Of a DNA stretch of 22,919 nucleotides, positions 8,274 to 16,632 are shown piece by piece. How positions within the stretch are numbered: the first letter of the stretch is position 1; each line of letters starts with the position of its first letter. Under the pieces are notes generated by a model that was not told the DNA's origin, did no database searches, and saw only the letters and a program-made list of their open reading frames with translations. This DNA comes from CAZLGM01 sp964558875 (GTDB lineage: Bacteria; Desulfobacterota; Desulfobulbia; Desulfobulbales; Desulfocapsaceae), in NCBI GenBank assembly GCA_964558875.1, contig CAZLGM010000020.1:1-22919 (forward strand), given 5' to 3'. The translations under genes were made by a program, and so were the position numbers.

Positions 8274-8320
8274 GAATTCGGCAGCACGAGGATGGGTACT
8301 GGTCACGATCAATAGGCAAA

Positions 8321-9040
8321 TTAGAAACGTCTTGGATCAAAATCGTGCTGACATTGAAAGGCCTTTTTTATAAGGACGTTCAGTTCCGATTTGATTGTGT
8401 GGAACCGCGGGATTTCAGGAATGGCGGGCAACAGTTCCACGGCAGGCAGAGGTGGGACGATCCGCAGTTTTTTTTCAAGGTCTCCTGATTGATTGTGACC
8501 CTCTTCATGGGCTGAAAGGTCAAGATTTCCGACACTGAGGTTGTCAAAACTTCGAAAAAACTGCATGATCATGCCAATATCGTTTTTTCGGTAAAATAGT
8601 TTAATCTGTTCCCTGATCACCTCAAATTCTTCGCTGAGTTCATTCAGGATTTCGTGAAACTCGCGGATATGGGTATACAGTTCTTTGTAGGTATCGAAGA
8701 AAAGATTTTTAAAACGGCTTTTCCCTGTGAGGCCGCGAATATGACTCGAGGTAAATAGTCGTTTTCGGATAGTCGATGAAGTATTGACGTAGGAGTCGAA
8801 AAAAAACTTGGAACCAAAGCCGGTGATCTGAAAAAATTCGTCTATGAGACGATCCTCCTGGAGAAGTGAGTATATCCGGATGAGGTCGAAACCCACGTTG
8901 TTTTCCAACTCAAGAGCGGTGTCCGTAATCCTTTCCAGGTAGGTGGAAGTGTCGTTTTCGATCTGTTTGCGGAAACCGAAATAGCGATCGGCTATTTCCT
9001 TTTTTACCTCAAATGCTAAGGCTTTGCTGATGTCGTCCAT
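8321..9040 (-). CDS. hypothetical helical protein
   Basis: 239 residues, not recognised. The N-terminal two thirds (about 1-165) are predominantly helical by composition, rich in Glu, Lys, Phe, Ile and Leu, with no obvious transmembrane segment or signal peptide. Segments such as FFQITGFGSKFFFDSYVNTSSTIRKRL and TYKELYTHIREFHEILNELSEEFEVI suggest an all-alpha fold with a possible coiled coil. A Pro-rich linker (VPPLPAVELLPAIPEIP) lies near residues 197-213. No catalytic motif is visible. The frame is long and has no competing frame of similar quality, so I take it as real. It is divergent from dnaG and upstream of htpX. Its start is the first ATG, with no strong ribosome-binding site. Confidence 0.75.
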   Translation of the reverse strand: MDDISKALAFEVKKEIADRYFGFRKQIENDTSTYLERITDTALELENNVGFDLIRIYSLLQEDRLIDEFFQITGFGSKFFFDSYVNTSSTIRKRLFTSSHIRGLTGKSRFKNLFFDTYKELYTHIREFHEILNELSEEFEVIREQIKLFYRKNDIGMIMQFFRSFDNLSVGNLDLSAHEEGHNQSGDLEKKLRIVPPLPAVELLPAIPEIPRFHTIKSELNVLIKKAFQCQHDFDPRRF

Positions 9041-9101
9041 GGGTTAATGAGCTGTATTGTTGCTTGACAAGACAACGTTCATTAGGTTCTCTGTGTGCAA
9101 C

Positions 9102-9141
9102 TATCCTGTATTTCTTAAAAACTTATGAGGAATACAGGATA
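9102..9141. promoter_or_regulatory. 11-bp perfect inverted repeat between divergent genes, upstream of dnaG
   Basis: TATCCTGTATT at 9102-9112 is exactly mirrored by AATACAGGATA at 9131-9141. The stem extends inward to 16 bp with two G-U wobbles, leaving an 8-nt loop (9118-9125). It lies 58 nt before dnaG and 61 nt beyond the start of the divergent gene. It therefore cannot terminate either neighbour and is more likely an operator or 5'-leader structure. Confidence 0.55.
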
Positions 9142-9199
9142 TTATGTAGGATAAACGGTTGCTGGTTGAAAAAAAAGTTAAAAACGAAATGTTACGAGT

Positions 9200-11020
9200 A
9201 TGGCCGGTTTTGATTCAGGAGAAGATGTCGTTGCCAGGGTAAAGGAACAGGCTGATATTGTTCGGATAATAGGCGAGCATGTCAGCCTGAAGAAAAGCGG
9301 TGCCCGGTATCTGGGATGCTGTCCATTCCACAGTGAGAAAACACCATCGTTTTCTGTTCATCCTGCCAAACAGTTCTATTACTGTTTTGGCTGTGGTGAG
9401 TCGGGCGATGTTTTTTCCTTTCTCATGTATTACAACAACCTCGATTTTCCGGCAGCGCTCAAAGAACTGGCTCGCAGGTACGGGATCCAACTGCCGGATA
9501 GACCTCTGTCAAAGGAGCAGAGCAGGCGTGCATCTCTTCGAAAACAGATGCTTGAGCTCAACGTACGGGTTGCCGCAATTTATAGAAATACACTTTTATC
9601 TTCTTCAATCGGACAGCCGGCCCGCAGATACCTGACCAGGCGGGGGTTAAGTGAGAAAATCGGGGAGCGATTCCAGATCGGCTATGCTCCGGGAGTTGAA
9701 CAGAGCGGTTGGAATTTCCTTGGAAACCAGTTGAGTACCGGTGAGCGCAACCTGGCCGAAAAGCTGGGACTTCTGGTGAAAAAGGAAAAGGGCGGATTTT
9801 ATGACCGATTTCGTGACAGGGTGATGTTCCCGATCATGGATGCATCCGGTGGTGTGATCGGCTTTGGTGGGCGGATTGTTGGTGATGGCCAGCCAAAATA
9901 TATGAATTCGCCGGAAAGTCCCCTGTTCAATAAGTCCAGATCTCTCTTTGGACAGTATCAGACACGGGATGCCTGCAGACAGAAGAAACAGGCGATACTG
10001 GTGGAAGGTAACTTTGATCTCATTTCACTGGTGGACGCCGGTCTTGAAAATGTAGTAGCACCATTGGGGACAGCTGTAACCAGGGAACAGCTCGCCCTGC
10101 TTAAACGAAGTTGTACTGAAGGTGTCCTCCTGTTTGATGGAGATGCGGCGGGAATTAAGGCGGCGTTCAGATCGGCATCCCTGTTCCTGGCTGAAGAACT
10201 TAATGGCAGAGTGGCATTGTTGCCTGCGGGTCATGATCCGGATTCCTATGTAAGGGAGTTTGGGGTACAGGAATGTAAAGAGCTTATCCATAAGGCCAGT
10301 CCACTGCCAGAGTTTGTTTTTGAACAGCTGGTCAAAGAATTTGGTCTGACCCTGGATGGTAAAAGAGCAATAGTTGCTGAGTTGCAGCCGTTGATTAACA
10401 GTGCTGCATCCCCGCTGCAACGTTCTGTGGTGCTGTCGCACTTTGCTGAAAAACTGGGACTTCCCCTGGAGGATTTAAAAGAGATAGTCAAGACACAACA
10501 AAAGACAAAACCATTCTCTGACGATACGCAGAAACAAGCTGACAGGCTGCAGCCTGTCAGCCCTGCCCAGAAAAGGCTGATTCAGTTTATGGTGCTCAAT
10601 CCGATGAGTTTTCATGAGCTTGAAGAGAGTGGAATACGGGAATGCTTATCCGGTACGGTTGGTGAAATTCTGTTTCTTCAGCTGAGAAAAGGATTGGCAG
10701 AAAACCCAAAATTGCAGCCGGAAGACCTGTTGACATTGTTGCCGGCAGGAGCAGAACGTGGCATGGTTGCCGATCTGTTGGTTAACGCAGCGAAAAAAAC
10801 GGTGGCTGCTGCCGCTGTTTCCGTTAAAGATAGTGAGGCGGAAAGGACTGAGCTGCTGGAATGGATCAGGTGCGAGGCCTTGAAAAAACGTTCGACAGCC
10901 CTGGCTTCACAGATCCAGAAAGTCCAGGGGGAAGGTGACTTCCAGCGTCTGCAGGAGCTGATTGCCAAAAAAGTTGATGTTGACAAGCAGTTGCAGAATC
11001 TGCAGGATGAAACACACTAA
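9200..11020 (+). CDS. dnaG: DNA primase DnaG
   Basis: 606-residue replicative primase that makes RNA primers at the fork and is recruited by DnaB. The N-terminal CHC2 zinc ribbon has C41 (or C40), H44, C62 and C65 (CPFHSEKTPSF, then YYCFGCGESGDVFSF). The catalytic RNA-polymerase/TOPRIM part runs from about residue 130 to 370, with RFRDRVMFPI, VEGNFDLISL near residue 268 and DGDAAG near 314. The remaining C-terminal part is helical, as expected of the helicase-binding domain. No strong ribosome-binding site precedes the ATG. It is followed by rpoD, as in the macromolecular-synthesis operon of many bacteria; rpsU is not seen upstream here. Confidence 0.97.
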   Translation: MAGFDSGEDVVARVKEQADIVRIIGEHVSLKKSGARYLGCCPFHSEKTPSFSVHPAKQFYYCFGCGESGDVFSFLMYYNNLDFPAALKELARRYGIQLPDRPLSKEQSRRASLRKQMLELNVRVAAIYRNTLLSSSIGQPARRYLTRRGLSEKIGERFQIGYAPGVEQSGWNFLGNQLSTGERNLAEKLGLLVKKEKGGFYDRFRDRVMFPIMDASGGVIGFGGRIVGDGQPKYMNSPESPLFNKSRSLFGQYQTRDACRQKKQAILVEGNFDLISLVDAGLENVVAPLGTAVTREQLALLKRSCTEGVLLFDGDAAGIKAAFRSASLFLAEELNGRVALLPAGHDPDSYVREFGVQECKELIHKASPLPEFVFEQLVKEFGLTLDGKRAIVAELQPLINSAASPLQRSVVLSHFAEKLGLPLEDLKEIVKTQQKTKPFSDDTQKQADRLQPVSPAQKRLIQFMVLNPMSFHELEESGIRECLSGTVGEILFLQLRKGLAENPKLQPEDLLTLLPAGAERGMVADLLVNAAKKTVAAAAVSVKDSEAERTELLEWIRCEALKKRSTALASQIQKVQGEGDFQRLQELIAKKVDVDKQLQNLQDETH

Positions 11021-11076
11021 ACTCCCATGTACAAATTCAGTCGCAATGATTATTTGTCAGGAATGCGAGTATCATG

Positions 11077-11140
11077 TTGTTTTCAAAAAAAAACTTGATA
11101 TAATGGGTTGCTGATTTACCAGATAGTCCTATTGTATAAT
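11077..11140 (+). promoter_or_regulatory. candidate promoter(s) for rpoD
   Basis: In the 168-nt gap before the rpoD start, TTGTTT (11077-11082) is followed after 16 nt by a perfect TATAAT (11099-11104). A second perfect TATAAT (11135-11140) has only a poor -35 match. Either would let rpoD be transcribed apart from dnaG. Confidence 0.4.
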
Positions 11141-11188
11141 GTATATATGGAAGTAATCATCCATCACTAAAAAATGGAGGAGCTCCGT

Positions 11189-12829
11189 ATGTCGAGTGAC
11201 GGACAGGATAACCTTTTTGATGATGATGCCGGTTCTGATGACGAACTGTATCTCGGTGACCGGAACCTTTTCTCCGAACTGACCGGCATCGGCTCTACAC
11301 ATCAAGACCCGATTACCGTCGAGCTGCCGGACGGTATCTCTGAAGATCGCCGGGTTGGAAGAAAAGACCGGCGATCCCATCCATTCTCTGACAGAAGAAA
11401 AGCCAGCCGCAGACGCACATCCAGGGGGCTTGGCAATCGGCTAGACCAGTCCATGGATTCCATGAATATCTACCTGCGGGAGATGGGCAGTGTGCCACTG
11501 CTTTCTCACGAGGAGGAGTTGGGGCTGGCAAAACTAATGGAAGAAGGGAAGTTCCGGTTGCAGGAACTGGTGCTGTCCACTTGTCTGTCAGTTACCGTGC
11601 TGTCAGAGGTTGGAGAGCTGCTGCAAGAACGGAAGGTCAAAATAGGTCAGGTTGTAGATAATATAGATAAAAATATGAGCGAGGTCAGTGGCCGGGAACG
11701 ATTTCTAAGCTCGGTTGCTAAAGCCGTCGCCCTGGATGGTAAACGGGAACGGCTGCGCAAGGAGGCAACAAGTAGCCAGTCAGGAAAATTGAAAGAGTCG
11801 GATCCAGCCAGGCACATCGAAGATATCGGTACTGAAATTGGTCGTCTGTTCAATGATCAACTCATTAATTCCAGATATATCGTGGCCATGATTAACGGTA
11901 TGGAAAGCCTTGCCGAACGTTTCCGTAAAGTATGGGTCGGAGCTATTCGTGAGCATAAGCTCGGCGCCTTAAAGAACAGGAAGATGAAATTAAGCCTGGA
12001 TCAACTGGAGAAGAAAATATCTGCCGAGTTGAACCATAGTGTCGGTATCGATTTTCATTCTTTGCAGGAACGTATCCAGCAGATCGACACTACCCGGGAG
12101 ATGGTCCGGCATGCGCGGGAATCGTTGGTTCGGGGTAACCTTCGTCTGGTTATTTCCGTTGCCAAGAAGTTTGCCAATCGGGGTCTGCAGTTTTCCGATC
12201 TGATCCAGGAAGGCAATATCGGTTTAATGAAGGCGGTGGAAAAATTTGATTATCGTCGCGGATACAAGTTTTCGACGTACGCTACCTGGTGGATCAAGCA
12301 GGCCATCACCAGAGGTATCGCCGATCAGGGAAGGACGATCCGTTTACCGGTCCATATGATCGAGACCATCAACCGTTTGCTACGGGTTTCCAAAGATTTC
12401 ATGACTGAAAAACAACGGGAGCCAAGCCCGGAGGAGATGGCCGATGAGTTGAGTATTGATGTGGCAAAGGTGAAAGTGGCCCTGAAAACCGCCAAAGATG
12501 CAATATCGCTCGATACTCCTGTTAATGATGAAGGCAACACATCTATTGCCGACTTTATCGAAGACCAGTTGCACCTTGATCCCCAGGATTACACGATGGT
12601 TGAAAGTTTGAAGGAATGTTTGGCACAGGTATTATCATCGCTTACCCCAAGAGAGGCCAAGGTGTTAAGGATGCGCTATGGCATCGATGTGGGTTGTGAT
12701 CATACCCTGGAAGAGGTGGGCCGTTGTTTCGCTGTGACCAGGGAGAGGATAAGGCAGATTGAGGCCCAGGCTATCCAGAAGTTGAAGCATCCTTCGAGAA
12801 GGGATGAGTTGAAAATATTCATGACTTGA
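11189..12829 (+). CDS. rpoD: RNA polymerase sigma factor, RpoD (sigma-70) family
   Basis: 546 residues from the chosen ATG at 11189. The in-frame ATG at 11174 lies just before a perfect GGAGGAG (11176-11182) that is correctly spaced for 11189. Region 1.2 starts near residue 89 (MNIYLREMGSVPLLSHEEE). A non-conserved region follows, then regions 2.1-2.4 from about 312 (LVRGNLRLVISVAKKFANRGLQF, STYATWWIKQAI). Region 3 contains REPSPEEMADEL, and region 4 contains LTPREAKVLRMRYGI and VTRERIRQIE. Region 1.1 is not recognisable; instead there is an acidic stretch and then an Arg-rich stretch (residues 53-79). Region 2.4 has K, G and G where most primary sigmas have R, A and A. Position after dnaG supports the primary factor, but an RpoD paralogue is possible. 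Confidence 0.9.
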   Translation: MSSDGQDNLFDDDAGSDDELYLGDRNLFSELTGIGSTHQDPITVELPDGISEDRRVGRKDRRSHPFSDRRKASRRRTSRGLGNRLDQSMDSMNIYLREMGSVPLLSHEEELGLAKLMEEGKFRLQELVLSTCLSVTVLSEVGELLQERKVKIGQVVDNIDKNMSEVSGRERFLSSVAKAVALDGKRERLRKEATSSQSGKLKESDPARHIEDIGTEIGRLFNDQLINSRYIVAMINGMESLAERFRKVWVGAIREHKLGALKNRKMKLSLDQLEKKISAELNHSVGIDFHSLQERIQQIDTTREMVRHARESLVRGNLRLVISVAKKFANRGLQFSDLIQEGNIGLMKAVEKFDYRRGYKFSTYATWWIKQAITRGIADQGRTIRLPVHMIETINRLLRVSKDFMTEKQREPSPEEMADELSIDVAKVKVALKTAKDAISLDTPVNDEGNTSIADFIEDQLHLDPQDYTMVESLKECLAQVLSSLTPREAKVLRMRYGIDVGCDHTLEEVGRCFAVTRERIRQIEAQAIQKLKHPSRRDELKIFMT

Positions 12830-13094
12830 TCAGTACAGTCAGCCTGTGTTCAATCATTCCTGATTCACTCAATATGCTGTTTTCTGTACTATCTTCAGAC
12901 CACCTTGAAAAATACCTTTCGGAGTCTACGCTTACCTCGCCCAAACGCATCGTTGCGAGAAAAAAATTATCCTTGGAATATCTGCCAGTTGCCTGTGGTG
13001 AAATGTATCTCACGCATCGATTTTGAACGAAAATGCTAATTTTTCAGGGTACCCTTCTGTTAATTTTATCATCTGAGAATCCGGAGGATAACCG

Positions 13095-14201
13095 GTGAGC
13101 CGAATTCTTGAATGGGTCAGTCTGAGCCTGATACCAGGCTTAGGCGATATGGGCATTCGCGCACTTGTCAATCATTTTGGAACGGTGTCCGGGGTTTTAC
13201 GGGCCGGCCGCAAAAAACTTGAGAGCGAGACCAGACTGAAGTCATCTGTTGTTGAGCAGCTTGCCGATAGAGATAGTATTCTGAAAAGAGGTGAAGCGGA
13301 GCTGGCCCGACTGAAGAAGTTTGGCGGCAAAGCCGTCTGCCTCGATGATATCCAGTATCCGGAGCTGCTTAAACAGAGCAGCCGCCCACCAGTTGTTCTT
13401 TACACCCTTGGAAATGTAGATATTCTTAAAAGATACTGCGTCGCCATTGTCGGTTCAAGGGCAGCCACTGATTACGGCAAGCGGTGCGGGTTCAATCTGG
13501 CCAGGGACCTGGCATCCAAATCGACTGTAGTGGTTTCCGGAATGGCCCTCGGAATTGATACTGAAGCCCACAGGGGCAGCCTGTCAGCGGCGGGTGAGAC
13601 TGCGGCTGTTTTAGGCTGTGGTCTTGATGTTATTTACCCCTATCGGAACAAATACCTTTACAACCAGATTAGGGACCGGGGGGTGCTGGTCAGTGAGTAT
13701 CCGCTTGGCACTAAACCGGATGGTTTTCGCTTCCCAGCCAGAAACAGGATTATTGCCGGTCTCAGCCTGGGGGTTGTTGTTGTGGAAGCGGCAAAAAGAT
13801 CGGGATCGCTGATCACAGCCAGTCTGGCGCTGGAGGAAGGAAGGGAGATCTTTAGTGTGCCCGGTCGTATCGACTCGTTCAAGTCGGCCGGTACTCATTG
13901 GCTTCTCCAGCAGGGAGCCAAACTGGTCCAGTGTGCTGACGATATATTTGAAGAGTTTGCGTCATTTGGCCGAAAACCATCTCATTCCGCTGTTGTATTG
14001 GAGGAGCAGGAAGTGCCGGCAGTAGATGAAAACCAGGGGACGCTTCTGGAATTGATGGACTCTTACCCCATACACAGAGACGAACTGATCAGCCGTTCAC
14101 AGATGTCATCGGCGCAGGTCAACGAGCTGTTGCTTTATATGGAGCTGGAAGGTCTCGTTGAGATACTGGTTGGCGGTGAAGTACAAAAACGAGTAAGATA
14201 A
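13095..14201 (+). CDS. dprA: DNA-processing protein DprA
   Basis: 368 residues. DprA (Smf) binds ssDNA and loads RecA during natural transformation. An N-terminal helix-hairpin-helix part (SLIPGLGDMGIRALVNHFG) precedes the Rossmann-like core: VAIVGSRAATDYGKR, VVSGMALGIDTEAH, AVLGCGLDVIYP, FPARNRIIAGLS and GSLITASLALEEGR. The C-terminal 60 residues form the winged-helix domain (LLELMDSYPIHRDELI). The start is GTG, fixed by GGAGGA at 13082-13087, eight nt before it, and by the family's usual N-terminus. Here it follows rpoD and precedes rpe, rather than standing next to topA as is common. No other competence gene is in the window. Confidence 0.95.
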   Translation: MSRILEWVSLSLIPGLGDMGIRALVNHFGTVSGVLRAGRKKLESETRLKSSVVEQLADRDSILKRGEAELARLKKFGGKAVCLDDIQYPELLKQSSRPPVVLYTLGNVDILKRYCVAIVGSRAATDYGKRCGFNLARDLASKSTVVVSGMALGIDTEAHRGSLSAAGETAAVLGCGLDVIYPYRNKYLYNQIRDRGVLVSEYPLGTKPDGFRFPARNRIIAGLSLGVVVVEAAKRSGSLITASLALEEGREIFSVPGRIDSFKSAGTHWLLQQGAKLVQCADDIFEEFASFGRKPSHSAVVLEEQEVPAVDENQGTLLELMDSYPIHRDELISRSQMSSAQVNELLLYMELEGLVEILVGGEVQKRVR

Positions 14202-14323
14202 CTGCCGACATGAATCCGAGATATGGATTGTTGTCAATGAAGAGAGTGTTGTAATAAAAACAGTATTACCGGTTTTCGTTCAGACTGAAGAAAACACACA
14301 ATTAGATAAAATAGAGGAAGACA

Positions 14324-15001
14324 ATGCAGCAAATGAAAATAGCCCCGTCTATACTGTCGGCAGATTTTTCAAAACTTGGTGAAGAGATCAAGGCTGTTGA
14401 CCAGGCGGGTGCCGAGGTGATCCATGTTGATGTCATGGATGGCCATTTTGTTCCTAATATCACCATAGGCCCGTTAATTGTCAAAGCAGCCCGTTCAGTT
14501 ACAGACAAGATACTGGATGTTCATCTGATGATTACCGATCCGGATCAGTATCTTGAAGATTTTGCCACGGCCGGAGCGGACTGGATAACCGTTCATGTTG
14601 AAGCGTGCACACATCTGCATAGAACCGTTGCCAGAATAAAGGAGTTGGGTAAGAGACCCGGGGTTGTACTCAACCCGGCTACCCCACTGTCCAGCCTGGA
14701 TGCCATTCTGGATGATATCGATTTGGTTATGTTGATGAGCGTCAACCCCGGATTTGGCGGCCAGTCGTTCATCGAATCATCGGTAGCCAAGATTCAGCAG
14801 TTGAAAGCCATGGCCAAAGAGCGATCCTTAACTGTAGATATTGAAATTGACGGAGGCATCAGTCCAAAGACCATTTCCAGGGTTGCGGCAGCCGGTGCCA
14901 CAATATTTGTGGCTGGTTCGGCGGTTTACGGATGTCCTGAATATGGTCCGGTTATCGCTGAGATGAAGCAGCTTGCAAACCAGGCTGTAACAACTGGCTG
15001 A
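14324..15001 (+). CDS. rpe: ribulose-phosphate 3-epimerase
   Basis: 225 residues, the usual length. It interconverts ribulose 5-phosphate and xylulose 5-phosphate in the pentose phosphate pathway. Family motifs are intact: IAPSILSADFSKLGEE, the metal-binding VIHVDVMDGHFVPN and LDVHLMI, MSVNPGFGGQ, and EIDGGI with the catalytic Asp, followed by AGSAVYG for phosphate binding. GAGGAAG precedes the ATG. pgi follows after 32 nt on the same strand, so the two sugar-phosphate genes are probably co-transcribed. Confidence 0.96.
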   Translation: MQQMKIAPSILSADFSKLGEEIKAVDQAGAEVIHVDVMDGHFVPNITIGPLIVKAARSVTDKILDVHLMITDPDQYLEDFATAGADWITVHVEACTHLHRTVARIKELGKRPGVVLNPATPLSSLDAILDDIDLVMLMSVNPGFGGQSFIESSVAKIQQLKAMAKERSLTVDIEIDGGISPKTISRVAAAGATIFVAGSAVYGCPEYGPVIAEMKQLANQAVTTG

Positions 15002-15033
15002 TAAAGGATCACTCGAGTAGTGGAGAGCCTAAG

Positions 15034-16632
15034 ATGGCACGACTGAAAAGCTATAAAGAGACAGCGGTGTATGGCGAGTTGAAAAAGCTGGCCAAGCATC
15101 CCTTTGATCTGACAGCCTTGGCAGATCAGGGAAACCTCCAGCGAATGAGCCGATATGTTTGTTCATCAGCCGGGTTTGACCTGTATTATGGAACCCAGCG
15201 TGTGGATGATTCCGTGCTTTCGTGTCTGCAGCAATTGTCCGACGAACTGGCTCTGGTCGATCAGTTTGAGGATATGAGAAAAGGGGCGGTAATCAACAGG
15301 ATCGAGGGATTTGACTCAGAAAACAGGCAGGTCCTGCACACGGCAAGCCGTGACATTTTCACCGATGCTCCCTGTGAACCGTCGGCCTCAGCCCAGGCAA
15401 CCGAGCAGATAAACAAACTGAAAAAACTTCTTAATGAGCTTGATAATGGAGAGCTGACCAACGAGCAGGGTGAGCAGTTCGATACCATGATCCATATCGG
15501 CATCGGTGGTTCGGACCTTGGTCCCAGAGCGATTTTCGAGTCTCTGCTGGCCTATGGTCGAAGAGACAGGCAACTCTTTTTCATTTCTAATGTTGATCCT
15601 GATGATGCGGCTCGAGTTCTTACAGTTGCGCATCTGCCTACTACCCTTGTCAATATCGTCTCGAAATCCGGAACAACGCTTGAGACGCTGACCAACGAAA
15701 GGTTGGTTCGTAAGGCTTTTGTTGATGAAGGGCTTGATCCTCGCTGCCATTTCATATCGGTTACCGGCAAGGGAAGCCCCATGGATAATCCGAAGAACTA
15801 TCTTCGCTCCTTTTACATGTTCGATTATATTGGCGGCCGGTACAGTTCCACATCAATGGTGGGAGCTGTTGCTCTGGGATTCGGCCTTGGGCTTGACAAC
15901 ACCCTCGATTTTTTGCAGGGCGCCCATGATGCGGACAACTCTGCCGGTGAGCGTGAAATTACAAAAAATATCGCCCTGTTGATGGCCCTGCTCGGCATCT
16001 GGAATCATAATTTTCTGGGTATGAACACGTTGGCGGTCTTGCCGTACAGCCAGGCATTGCACAGGTTCCCAGCCCACCTGCAACAATGCGACATGGAGTC
16101 AAACGGCAAATCAACAACCCGAAGCGGAGCCTTGGTCGGCCACCAAACAGGCCCTGTTCTTTGGGGTGAGCCAGGGACTAATGGCCAACATGCCTTTTAT
16201 CAACTACTCCACCAGGGCACTGAAATGGTGCCGGTGGAATTTATCGGTTTTCGTAGGAGTCAATACGAACGAGATCTTCAGGTGAAACAATCCAACTCGC
16301 AACAGAAACTGGTGGCAAATCTGCTCGCCCAGTCACTGGCTTTTGCGGTGGGACAAACTGAGAAAAATCCTAATAGAAACTTTCCGGGAAACAGACCCAA
16401 TTCAATTCTGTTAGCCGATAGATTGACACCTGAAAGCATGGGCGCTCTTCTGGCACTGTATGAAGCAAAAATAGTCTTTCAGGGATTTTTATGGAACATC
16501 AACTCTTTCGACCAGGAGGGGGTACAGTTGGGGAAACGCCTGGCATCGACTTTTCTCTCATTGATGGCCCAAAAAGGGAGGAAAGATGGCTCAATCGAAG
16601 AGACTATTCTGCGGGTAACAGGAACAGGATAG
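15034..16632 (+). CDS. pgi: glucose-6-phosphate isomerase
   Basis: 532-residue cytoplasmic enzyme that interconverts glucose 6-phosphate and fructose 6-phosphate. Signatures are IGIGGSDLGPRAIFESL, SKSGTTLETLTNE, GGRYSSTSMVGAVALGF, GHQTGPVLWGEPGTNGQHAFYQL with the catalytic Glu and His region, and FLWNINSFDQEGVQLGKRLA near the C-terminus. GGAGAG lies 9 nt before the ATG. Its last 142 nt overlap a low-confidence ORF in another frame. The product probably serves storage or envelope sugar synthesis as well as glycolysis. Confidence 0.96.
   Translation: MARLKSYKETAVYGELKKLAKHPFDLTALADQGNLQRMSRYVCSSAGFDLYYGTQRVDDSVLSCLQQLSDELALVDQFEDMRKGAVINRIEGFDSENRQVLHTASRDIFTDAPCEPSASAQATEQINKLKKLLNELDNGELTNEQGEQFDTMIHIGIGGSDLGPRAIFESLLAYGRRDRQLFFISNVDPDDAARVLTVAHLPTTLVNIVSKSGTTLETLTNERLVRKAFVDEGLDPRCHFISVTGKGSPMDNPKNYLRSFYMFDYIGGRYSSTSMVGAVALGFGLGLDNTLDFLQGAHDADNSAGEREITKNIALLMALLGIWNHNFLGMNTLAVLPYSQALHRFPAHLQQCDMESNGKSTTRSGALVGHQTGPVLWGEPGTNGQHAFYQLLHQGTEMVPVEFIGFRRSQYERDLQVKQSNSQQKLVANLLAQSLAFAVGQTEKNPNRNFPGNRPNSILLADRLTPESMGALLALYEAKIVFQGFLWNINSFDQEGVQLGKRLASTFLSLMAQKGRKDGSIEETILRVTGTG

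Noticed and set aside
8274..8291. GAATTCGGCAGCACGAGG resembles the EcoRI cDNA-library adapter (AATTCGGCACGAG) and could mean vector or adapter contamination.
   Set aside because: It differs by a 3-nt insertion, and the sequence reads smoothly into flanking chromosomal genes on both sides with a plausible htpX promoter partly adjacent. Chance similarity is more likely; read mapping across 8260-8300 would settle it.
9064..9069. Perfect TTGACA upstream of dnaG as a -35 box.
   Set aside because: No acceptable -10 hexamer lies 15-19 nt downstream, and the motif is part of a small CTTGACAAG palindrome. A promoter could not be supported.
12826..13026. A 66-codon plus-strand ORF (TTG start) and an opposing 64-codon minus-strand ORF in the 265-nt rpoD-dprA gap.
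   Set aside because: Two frames overlap on opposite strands, neither has a ribosome-binding site or a recognisable motif, and the plus frame starts with TTG overlapping the rpoD stop. I treat the gap as non-coding.
13046..13055. A perfect 10-bp palindrome (AGGGTACCCT) 40 nt before dprA.
   Set aside because: It is a single short palindrome containing a common KpnI-type core, with no second copy or promoter context seen. A 10-bp palindrome is expected by chance in a window of this size.
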